From assembly GCA_900543815.1 (NCBI GenBank), contig UQST01000005.1, positions 1 through 64,000 of the forward strand: a stretch of DNA of 64,000 nt, written 5' to 3'. Positions 50,101 through 56,119 of the stretch are shown here, in pieces (the first letter of the stretch is position 1; each line of letters begins with the position of its first letter). The notes under the pieces are model-generated. The model worked only from the letters and a program-made list of their open reading frames with translations. It was not told the DNA's origin and did no database searches. Source of the DNA: an uncultured Prevotellaceae bacterium (GTDB taxonomy: Bacteria > Bacteroidota > Bacteroidia > Bacteroidales > Bacteroidaceae). The translations under genes and the position numbers were made by a program.

Positions 50101-50812
50101 CAACTGCTTCTCCAGCCAGAACCTCCAGCGCGCGCAGCAGTGGTTGGCGCAGCTGGCAGAGCATCCCAGCCAGAGCGGCAAGGGGGCAATGGACTTCCCC
50201 GACCATACTATCACCACGGGCTTTTCGGGCACTCCCAACATCCTTCCCGCACTGAGCCGCTCGGGTCATTGGGCTGAGGCATTCCGCATGTTCACCTGCA
50301 CCGACTTCACCTCGTGGCTCTATCCGGTGACGCATGGTGCTACGTCGGTCTGGGAACGCTGGAACGGCTTTGAATGCGCCTTCGGTCAACACCAGGAGAA
50401 CACCATGAACTCCTTCAACCATTTCGCCCTCGGAGCCGTGGGACAATGGATGTATGAGTACCAGCTGGGCATTGCACAGGGTGAGGAGAGCGGCTACCGC
50501 CAGTTTGTGCTGCAGCCTGAGTGCAGCCGGCCATACAAGTCGCTCAGTGGTGGCTACTGCTCTGACTATGGTGAGATACGCAGTGAGTGGACTGCCGATG
50601 AGCAGGGCGATATGATGAGCTATCGTGCTGTGGTGCCTGCCAATACCTCCTGCACGCTCTATCTTCCCATGCAGGCCCATTACTTCCGCTCGTCTGCAGG
50701 AGCCAGGTTTGCTGGTTTGTGCGAGCATCATGGGCGCGAAGTGGCGCGTTATGAACTGGATGCCGGCACCCATTCATTTGTCCGTCAGGGCGATGAGGTG
50801 ACGGTGCGCTGA
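47171..50812 (+). CDS. Large secreted alpha-L-rhamnosidase (GH78)
   Basis: 1,213 residues from the ATG at 47171, which opens the signal peptide MMRLKLMMAAAALLMNVGSRA; the frame extends 83 codons upstream across a repeat array and is not credible there. An N-terminal Ig-like domain (RVQHAVEPQAVDEKEPVFGW) and beta-sandwich modules precede the (alpha/alpha)6 domain. TDCPQRNERMGWTGDAQ near residue 770 carries the catalytic acid Glu, and SVWERWNGFE near 1,060 is the second conserved block. It hydrolyses terminal alpha-rhamnosides outside the cytoplasm. Compared with the GH78-type protein at 1334 it has the longer, classical domain set. The SGNH hydrolase that converges on it may act on the same glycan. 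Confidence 0.9.
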   Translation: MMRLKLMMAAAALLMNVGSRADTKLVRLRVQHAVEPQAVDEKEPVFGWAMESDQPGVSQKAYRLTLHTEHGDTLMWDSGEVKDASSTGVTYKGQPLKPLTGYRWTLSVWDNKGKKHTGQSAFFTGLMDCRLQAWSGAQWIGSTAQRLSAPSNFSFTINTRFRIERGHQAAILLGANDFRLRDAFQNIDNMQGTSYVRVELDFPEAQSGRVGALRVYRVGFTPTDQERLPLLEVSEKSFPQSNISSLLTEEGTHEEHELSVCVETGNISFLIDGVALTICGNGFPGHLQPLLDRKGNTAEVVTIGQWGGSHDHNSYPNLCEVGFAALPHARVVYQGYNIQSRGCSEDTEVFGPAQYGCFGGLPCVAVKGDRIVVDNPSDRICLAHADPSHGALTMLRTSFRLSGKVREAHLLATAMGACELHLNGKPVSQDRFVPGSSQYREVLGYASYDVTSMLRQGKNALGALLLPAWYTGNMSYTTRNYNFWGDHEALLAKLVVRYEDGREEVIVTSPGTWRACNDGPWRYGSFFNGEVYDARQEALTEGWSTPAYKVNKRWKPAETITMRTWQKPRIESRYDSPVRVRERLSAVRVMPVHSADGHTYTYDMGVNMVGVPEITFPEGCLQRGDTVIIRYGEQLYPGLYDHEPRTDDERWYADTYGPKGSGIAGRILQANLRAALVTDFYVSDGSDRAVYSPRSTYRGYQYVQITLPSSKQPLAPECVSGLVLSSDSLPTGTYHAETWDGVTGRLVNQLFRNIQRSQLGNFFTLPTDCPQRNERMGWTGDAQAYARTAAYNSDVYGFFLQWMRSLRADQTVEGGIGSTIPEYSRERPTGFPDGTTWGAAVCMVPWQMWCQYGDRKIVQDNLDAMVRWLDGMAGYPMSERFPHLSSRTGGLADWLAMDARTPADLVNNAIYIYMMEVTARMASAVGRTDISRRLTERHRLAKQEWNLCYVDEHTGQTRSADGEQVHTQSSYATPLNFNCFSSQNLQRAQQWLAQLAEHPSQSGKGAMDFPDHTITTGFSGTPNILPALSRSGHWAEAFRMFTCTDFTSWLYPVTHGATSVWERWNGFECAFGQHQENTMNSFNHFALGAVGQWMYEYQLGIAQGEESGYRQFVLQPECSRPYKSLSGGYCSDYGEIRSEWTADEQGDMMSYRAVVPANTSCTLYLPMQAHYFRSSAGARFAGLCEHHGREVARYELDAGTHSFVRQGDEVTVR

Positions 50813-50827
50813 GCGCTGGAGTGCAAT

Positions 50828-50874
50828 GAGAGAGGCCATGCAGGGGAAACGTTTCCCCTTGCATGGCCTCTCTC
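50828..50874. terminator. Bidirectional terminator, ~23-bp stem
   Basis: GAGAGAGGCCATGC... pairs with its complement almost without a loop (one bulged base) between the convergent GH78 and SGNH genes. Confidence 0.85.
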
Positions 50875-50892
50875 GTTTGGGCTGCAGACTGC

Positions 50893-51732
50893 TTATTCCC
50901 AGGTGCAGGGCAGACTGCTCAGTTGGGTCAAGAGTGTCTTGGCCAACCGCTGATGCCCCTGTGTGTTGGGGTGCAACTGGTCGTTCTTCTCGTCGCAGAA
51001 GTATTGCCTCTGGCTGGGCATGGTGGGAAGCAGACCGCTGAGCGAGTATATGTCGATGACAGGAACAGCCCACACATGGGCGGCTTCGGCAATGGCATCC
51101 ACATAATGGTCTATATAGAGGCCTTGTTCGTTGCGGTAATCCTCGCTGGGCTGCCGGTTGCCGTTGCCGAAGAAGGCATATCCGCGGTGCAGGGGAGTGA
51201 GCAGGATAATCTGCTTGGTGGGGTAGAGTTCCTTCAGGTGCTTCATTGCCACGTTGATTCTGCCGCGCACGGTGCTTTGGTCCATGCTGAGCGAGCGGTG
51301 CATGCGCACGTCTTGGAACTCCTTGCCACCCTTGCCGCGCTGCACCTGCTCGGGCTTCTCGGTGAACCAGCAGCCCAGCGGGAGGTCGTTGTTATAGTCG
51401 TTGGTGCCCAGAAACACGATGATGGCATCCACATCCTCACCCACTTCCTGATGCAGTTTATCCGTCAGTCCCACGGCATGCGACCACTCATATCCGCTCA
51501 CTGCATACACCAGCGGTGTGCTGTGGAGCCAGTCGGCCAGGAACTGCCAGTAGTGTGTTACCTGTCCGCCACCCTGGTTGGGGTCGGTCACCGAGTCGCC
51601 TATATAGGCAATGCGCTTGCCGTACCATGGGTGATTCACATAGATGTCGGCTGGCTCCTTCTCTCTTTTGGCTTGCATGGCAGTGCTGCATGCGATGGTC
51701 AGCAGCATGATGCACAGGACGATTCTTCTCAT
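50893..51732 (-). CDS. Secreted SGNH/GDSL hydrolase
   Basis: 279 residues with a signal peptide (RRIVLCIMLLTIACSTAMQA). Block I is AYIGDSVTDPN with nucleophile Ser47, block III GTNDYNND, and block V DQLHPNTQGH with the Asp and His of the catalytic triad. Such enzymes deacetylate or de-esterify glycans. It converges with the GH78 rhamnosidase, so it may remove acetyl groups from the same polysaccharide; this is a guess from position. A -7 box is at 51786-51779. Confidence 0.85.
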   Translation of the reverse strand: MRRIVLCIMLLTIACSTAMQAKREKEPADIYVNHPWYGKRIAYIGDSVTDPNQGGGQVTHYWQFLADWLHSTPLVYAVSGYEWSHAVGLTDKLHQEVGEDVDAIIVFLGTNDYNNDLPLGCWFTEKPEQVQRGKGGKEFQDVRMHRSLSMDQSTVRGRINVAMKHLKELYPTKQIILLTPLHRGYAFFGNGNRQPSEDYRNEQGLYIDHYVDAIAEAAHVWAVPVIDIYSLSGLLPTMPSQRQYFCDEKNDQLHPNTQGHQRLAKTLLTQLSSLPCTWE

Positions 51733-51778
51733 TGTTTATAGTATGTTTTAGGGTTGCACTTCGTATTCCTTTGCCTTG

Positions 51779-51786
51779 CAAAGTTA
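51779..51786 (-). promoter_or_regulatory. -7 box of the SGNH hydrolase gene
   Basis: Minus-strand TAACTTTG, 47 bp before the ATG. No clear -33 element. Confidence 0.5.
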
Positions 51787-52056
51787 AGGCTTTTTCTATG
51801 GAATGTCCCTCGCAGCGCATTCCTTATTTCCCTGAAATGCTCAGAAAGCTCCTTCTCACTCCTCTCCATCGTGCTCTTTGTGCTTCTCCCAAGCATCTTC
51901 CGCCCCTCTCCATCGCTCCTTATATATAAAAGAACAGCCGGCCAGAGGCTTTGTGCCCGAGCCGGCAGGATGGTGTCATCATGGTCAGAGCGGTCTGGGG
52001 CGGTTGCTTGATGCCGCCGCGTAACCTGGTTTGAGTAACTGTGTGGGGTTTTCAAA

Positions 52057-52201
52057 GGAGAGGCCAAGCCGGTGTTTGAATGGTAGGCACCGTATGTAAT
52101 TCTATTGCGGAAGTGGTATCTGTCGTGCGTGTGCCTCTGTTTGGTGATATGGTTTTATTTTCTCAGTTTATTGACTGTAGGTTATCACCGGCTTGGTCTC
52201 C
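52057..52201. repeat. Long-range inverted repeat
   Basis: Arm 52057-52074 (GGAGAGGCCAAGCCGGTG) matches the complement of 52186-52201 with a 2-base insertion. The arms enclose 111 bp. Could bound a small mobile element or a structured RNA. Confidence 0.55.
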
Positions 52202-52641
52202 TCTGTTTGTTATCCTGACTTGCAATCTTTTTAACTCCTAATTGTCGGTACTAACGCTCTCGCGCTTTCCCGCCAACGCTTTTTATTATGATAGAAACTA
52301 CTTTCTCTTTCGATTGCAAAGGTATAGCCTGATTGACGGAAAACCTTGGGGATGCCTATCATATTACTCTCACATTATACTTATATTAGTATGTAATATC
52401 TGTTGCAGAACTATTAAATCGTTTGAGTAATAGGTTGTTGTGCGTTTCTTGGCATTATGAAAAAGGCATGGAAAAATGCTTCGTTTTGCTTCTTTCTGCA
52501 TTGGAAAATGCGTTTTTCCCTGCTTCTTTGTGTGAGTTGGTGCTGTTAGTGGTGGCTGTTGGAAGGGTGTAATTGAGCTCTTGGTGCACTTCTCTTCCTT
52601 TTTTAGATTGCTTTTGCGTGTTTTCTTGTGCTTTTCAAGGC

Positions 52642-52817
52642 AAATGGCATTTCTCTTTAGGCCAAAGTCCATTTCTCTTTAGCCGGAATGTCATTCGCTT
52701 TTAAGCCAAAGGCTGTTTTGCCTCAATTCAAAGGCCAATTCACTTTATCTCGAATACCATTCTTCTTCGATTCGAACGTTATTCCTCTTCTGATAAAAAG
52801 TAAGTTCTCTTCTGATG
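52642..52817. repeat. 22-bp-period array, RAAR/T-tract class
   Basis: Eight degenerate units start at 52642, 52664, 52686, 52708, 52730, 52752, 52774 and 52796, each exactly 22 bp. They begin AAATGG, AAAGTC, GAATGT, AAAGGC, AAAGGC, GAATAC, GAACGT and AAAAAG and contain a CTTT or TTCT tract near position 12-17. The array stops one base before the stop codon of the winged-helix gene. Confidence 0.85.
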
Positions 52818-52818
52818 C

Positions 52819-53427
52819 TCAGATACTTTGCTCCTTCGCTTCTTCCTGCACCTCTTTCTTGTTGAGCACGTAGCCTTGCCGGTTCACGTTGACTATCTCG
52901 TAGGGGAAGGTCTTCAGCGTAGCACGGATGCTGCTTACCAGTGTGTTGATTTTCGCATTGGCGCTCTCGCAGTCGTTCTGGTAAGTGGAATCGTCGAGCA
53001 CGCGGGCAAAGTCGGCCTTGCTGATGAAGTGGTCGTCCTTGGAAGTGACGTATTGCAGGATGAGTAATATCTGATGTCGGCACCGCACATGTTGCTCTCC
53101 ATATACCAGCATCCCATGTGTCAGATCCACAGAGAGTTCTTGTGTTTGCTCCTCAGCAGGCTTTTCCTCCTCGGCGGGCGCTTTCTGCGGTTCGCTCAAG
53201 GTTATGAGGGTGAGTACGATGCAGCATGGAACCAGTATGGAGAACACGGTGGTGAAGATGGCGAAGAGTGTTGACATCTCCAGTACCTCCGACAGCACAC
53301 CGCTGATGTAGAGCAGCGAGATGAGTGCGCAGGCCAAGATGAGTGCAAGCGTGAGCACTGTCAGTGCCCGCTTCCATCGTGCCAGGTGTTGGTGTATATG
53401 CGGTATAGTAGTTTCTTTTATACTCAT
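52819..53427 (-). CDS. Membrane protein with C-terminal winged-helix DNA-binding domain
   Basis: 202 residues. Two membrane helices at ~19-43 and ~53-78, an acidic linker (AEEEKPAEEQ), then ~100 residues ending SANAKINTLVSSIRATLKTFP and IVNVNRQGYVLNKKE, the pattern of an OmpR-type winged helix (recognition helix, then the wing hairpin NxxGxGYxL). It could be a ToxR-like regulator with its reader domain in the cytoplasm, but reversed in order. It is the last of three minus-strand genes with a propeller lipoprotein and an NVEALA peptide. Confidence 0.65.
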   Translation of the reverse strand: MSIKETTIPHIHQHLARWKRALTVLTLALILACALISLLYISGVLSEVLEMSTLFAIFTTVFSILVPCCIVLTLITLSEPQKAPAEEEKPAEEQTQELSVDLTHGMLVYGEQHVRCRHQILLILQYVTSKDDHFISKADFARVLDDSTYQNDCESANAKINTLVSSIRATLKTFPYEIVNVNRQGYVLNKKEVQEEAKEQSI

Positions 53428-53482
53428 TATTATATAAGGTCAGTCCTCCTCCAGGGAGGTGACGGCCAACTCCTGCATGGGC

Positions 53483-54601
53483 TTATCTCAGCCTGTGCAG
53501 GAATATGACAGGGTTGTCGGTCGGCTTCAGGCCGGCCGATGTGAACTGGTTGAGCCCGTATGCCTTCTCTGTTTGCAGCAACATATAGGCGGGCATCACG
53601 CTTACCAGTTGCCCATCTGACGCGCAGACTGGTGCAGAGAGGTAGGGGAAGTTGGGCTCGGGATTGTTCATGATGGTCATGTTCTGCGTGCTGCCATCGG
53701 CCTTGATGCGCGTGAGCAGATACGACAGACCACATTCCCCAAACATCTCATATCCTATGTATCGGGCGTCACGGGTGGCACATGCGAGGGCGATATTGCG
53801 TACCACAGGCTTGTGCTTGGTCATCTGTGCGAGTTCCTCAAAGGTATATTCCTCCTGGTTGGCCGGCATCTGTTCCTCGGTGTTGAACCTGAAGGTGCAG
53901 AGCGGAGTGCTCTGTCCGTGTGTCAGCATCTTGATGTCTGTGCGGAAGGGGTTGGTGATGAGCAGAGTGTCACCCTGCTGTCCCACAAAGGGGTGGTAAG
54001 TGTCTGATGTGTATGACTCTGTGCGGTCAAAGTGCTCAGCCTCGTGCTTGAACTTCTGGGTGCTCATCTCCATGGCGATGAAGTTGGCCTTGCGATTGTT
54101 GCAATTGCCCGAGGCCAGTACCACCATCGAGTCGGCCTGCACGCGGAAGCCCAGATAATAGTCGTGCACAGGGCAGATGCGTGTGAGATGCCCGTCGAAT
54201 GAGTATTGCATGATACGCTTCTGCGGGCGGCTGAGCACGTATATGCCAGCCTTGGTGATGTCGAATGCATCGGCAGTGGCATACTGCCCGCTGCCCATTC
54301 CCAGGCTGTCAAGGGTGGCCAGGTGACGGCCCTCCGACGAGAAGGTGAAGATGCGTCCGGCGTCATCGAGAATGAATATCAGGCTGTCCAGCAGGCGTAT
54401 GTCGCGCACCTGGGAGACCATTGGGCTGGTCACCGAATCCAGCTGGATAAAGGAATATTGGCTGATGAAGCTGTCGGCGGGAAGGTCCTCGTCAACGTTC
54501 ACACGGATAGTCTGGCTACCATCCTGGTGCTGCTGCGTGCATGCTGCAATCAGTAGCAGGAGGGTGATGAGGCAGGTCTGTATGAACCGTATGTTGTGCA
54601 T
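53483..54601 (-). CDS. 6-bladed beta-propeller lipoprotein
   Basis: 372 residues with a lipoprotein signal (TCLITLLLLIAAC). Repeating beta-blade segments (DIRLLDSLIFILDDAGRIFTF; FDITKAGIYVLSRPQKRIMQY; HPFVGQQGDTLLITNP) match the Bacteroidetes 6-bladed propeller family (DUF4934/BF2867-type), which often accompanies NVEALA peptides. It is anchored at the cell surface or periplasmic face. It lies 47 bp after the NVEALA gene and 55 bp before the winged-helix gene. Confidence 0.8.
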   Translation of the reverse strand: MHNIRFIQTCLITLLLLIAACTQQHQDGSQTIRVNVDEDLPADSFISQYSFIQLDSVTSPMVSQVRDIRLLDSLIFILDDAGRIFTFSSEGRHLATLDSLGMGSGQYATADAFDITKAGIYVLSRPQKRIMQYSFDGHLTRICPVHDYYLGFRVQADSMVVLASGNCNNRKANFIAMEMSTQKFKHEAEHFDRTESYTSDTYHPFVGQQGDTLLITNPFRTDIKMLTHGQSTPLCTFRFNTEEQMPANQEEYTFEELAQMTKHKPVVRNIALACATRDARYIGYEMFGECGLSYLLTRIKADGSTQNMTIMNNPEPNFPYLSAPVCASDGQLVSVMPAYMLLQTEKAYGLNQFTSAGLKPTDNPVIFLHRLR

Positions 54602-54648
54602 GTCTTTTCAATGAAACGGGCGCGTCGTTGATGTTGGCGCGCCGTGTG

Positions 54649-55017
54649 TCAGTCTTTGATTGTCTTGTAGAGGTCGTTGCAGGAAACTGGTCGGAACGAG
54701 GCATCGCCTCCCTCTTCGTAGTCCAGACGGCCGTTGATGGTGATGAAGCCGGCTGCATTGGCCTTCAGAACAGTGCCGTCGCTGAGCTGCACCTTCTTGC
54801 CTTCGCCCACATATACCGTACATCTCGACTCGCGTGCCATCCAAGTCGTAGTGGTCTCGTTGCCTGTCAGGGCTTCCACATTCTCTGCCAGCAGTGGGTT
54901 AGCGGAGTTTGTGCCCATGTCGTTGAACGTGCGGTATTCACCGTACGACCACATTCCGCCCACAGCGGCTATGCATGCCATTATTGCCCACAGGGTAGCT
55001 TCGGTTCTTTTCTTCAT
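54649..55017 (-). CDS. NVEALA-family peptide precursor
   Basis: 122 residues from the ATG at 55017. A short basic start (MKKRTEA), one hydrophobic helix (8-24) and, at residues 41-51, PLLAENVEALT, the hallmark of NVEALA proteins. The part after NVEALT (~70 residues) is longer than in many members and includes four Cys or Trp/Tyr-rich spots but no recognised domain. The open frame upstream of 55017 crosses repeat sequence and is not credible. First gene of the cluster with the propeller lipoprotein. A 6-bp hairpin (GGCGCG...CGCGCC) follows its stop region. Function of the family is unknown. Confidence 0.75.
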   Translation of the reverse strand: MKKRTEATLWAIMACIAAVGGMWSYGEYRTFNDMGTNSANPLLAENVEALTGNETTTTWMARESRCTVYVGEGKKVQLSDGTVLKANAAGFITINGRLDYEEGGDASFRPVSCNDLYKTIKD

Positions 55018-55130
55018 TGTGTTGTCTTTATCGTTTCCTTGTCCTCTGTCTTCGCCTTGTCTGCAAGCTTTTGGCCAATGCTTTTGAGCTGTTTGCGCGG
55101 CTTGGATGTGGCTTATATACTTTCGGTTTG

Positions 55131-55161
55131 TAAAGGTAAGGCATTTGGCTGGTTCCCACAA
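55131..55161 (-). promoter_or_regulatory. Possible promoter of the NVEALA cluster
   Basis: Minus strand TTG (55161-55159), 20 bp, TACCTTTA (55138-55131), one base off the -7 consensus. Confidence 0.4.
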
Positions 55162-55272
55162 GTCTTTTGGCTTTTTTCCCTCCCGGAACGGCGTTTTTTG
55201 TGCTTCGAAGCGGACTTGGATGGTTTTTTGAGTCAAATGATGTGTACGTTGGAGCTTTCTGTCCCACAAAGC

Positions 55273-55350
55273 GCACTGCGCTGCGAAGCCTGATGCAGCG
55301 TGCTGCGATGGCCGTTGCAATGCGCTGCGGAGACTGGTGCAGCGCACTGC
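55273..55350. repeat. 22-bp-period array, GCAGYGYRCTGC class (reverse orientation)
   Basis: Units start at 55273 (GCACTGCGCTGC), 55295 (GCAGCGTGCTGC), 55317 (GCAATGCGCTGC) and 55339 (GCAGCGCACTGC), exactly 22 bp apart. Upstream, RAAR/T-tract units at about 55138, 55160, 55207, 55230 and 55251 continue nearly in phase, so both repeat classes adjoin here. Confidence 0.88.
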
Positions 55351-55520
55351 GTCATCCACTCCTTATGCCGCTCGGAAGGGCTGCCGGCCGGCTTCTGTGC
55401 GGCTTTTCCCAGGCTTCTTCTTTGCTTCCTGCGGGCTTGGGCGGGCTGCAAAAGGTGCTGGGTGCCGCCTGCTGGTGGTTTGCGAGGCGGGAGCTTGTGT
55501 AGTGCGAGGTCAGAAAACAT

Positions 55521-55560
55521 CAAGCGGGAAGGCTGTCGTGACGGCATTCCTTCCCGCTTG
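55521..55560 (-). terminator. nrdD-nrdG terminator
   Basis: CAAGCGGGAAGG (55521-55532) pairs perfectly with its complement (55549-55560); T-rich sequence follows on the minus strand. Confidence 0.75.
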
Positions 55561-55612
55561 TTGCTTTATCTTGTCTGGCTTGCATGCTTGTGCACCAGGC
55601 GTTTCGGCTGGT

Positions 55613-56119
55613 CTATAAGTCCCAGCAAGGTCTCTCCCAATGCACGGGTTCGCCTTTGAGGGCGCTCTCGCGTGCCATCAGAATGCGCTGGTTGGTGCTT
55701 CCCCTGAACAGAGCCTCCTCGCTGCGCTTGCTTGCTATGAAGGGTCCATCCACCAGCACATCTATATTGCAGAGCAGTTCCCTGCTGCTCCCGTCTCTGA
55801 GTAACTGCTCCAGAGTGAATCCCGTATAGCACCAGATGGTCTTCTCTGACCGGCTCTTGATGAGTTTGGCCAGTTCTGCGAAGGCTTCGGCTTGGTAGAA
55901 GGGATCTCCCCCGGTGAAGGTGACATCGGCAAAGGGGTCGGCCAATATCTCCTCCAGAAGTTCCTCCGTGGTGGTGTCTGTGCCGCTGCCGAATGCCCAC
56001 GACTGTGGGTTGTGGCATTGCGGACACTCGTGGCGGCAGCCTGCACAGTAGATGCTCGTGCGCAGGCCGGGGCCATCCACGGTGGTATCATGCAGTACCT
56101 TCAGAACATTAATTGTCAT
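55613..56119 (-). CDS. nrdG: Anaerobic ribonucleotide reductase activating protein
   Basis: 168 residues. The radical-SAM iron-sulfur motif is CRHECPQC (CX3CX2C) near residue 29, followed by FTGGDPF. It uses S-adenosylmethionine to put the glycyl radical on NrdD. Its start overlaps the nrdD stop by 11 bp. A terminator lies 50 bp after the stop. Confidence 0.95.
   Translation of the reverse strand: MTINVLKVLHDTTVDGPGLRTSIYCAGCRHECPQCHNPQSWAFGSGTDTTTEELLEEILADPFADVTFTGGDPFYQAEAFAELAKLIKSRSEKTIWCYTGFTLEQLLRDGSSRELLCNIDVLVDGPFIASKRSEEALFRGSTNQRILMARESALKGEPVHWERPCWDL

Larger units (their letters stand above)
51733..52641. other. AT-richer gap without recognised genes
   Basis: Part of a 1.1-kb gene-free stretch. 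It holds the SGNH promoter box (51779-51786), a GCCGGC hairpin near 51937-51966, an inverted repeat with arms 52057-52074 and 52186-52201, a minus-strand TACCTTTG box at 52317-52324, and increasingly AT-rich sequence from 52140. It could contain a small RNA or a decayed insertion; I cannot identify either. Confidence 0.55.
55018..55612. other. 595-bp gap between the NVEALA cluster and nrdG
   Basis: Contains the likely NVEALA promoter, a series of 22-bp units from about 55138 and the clear palindrome array (55273-55350), then the nrdG terminator. The part 55351-55520 has no recognised feature. Confidence 0.65.
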
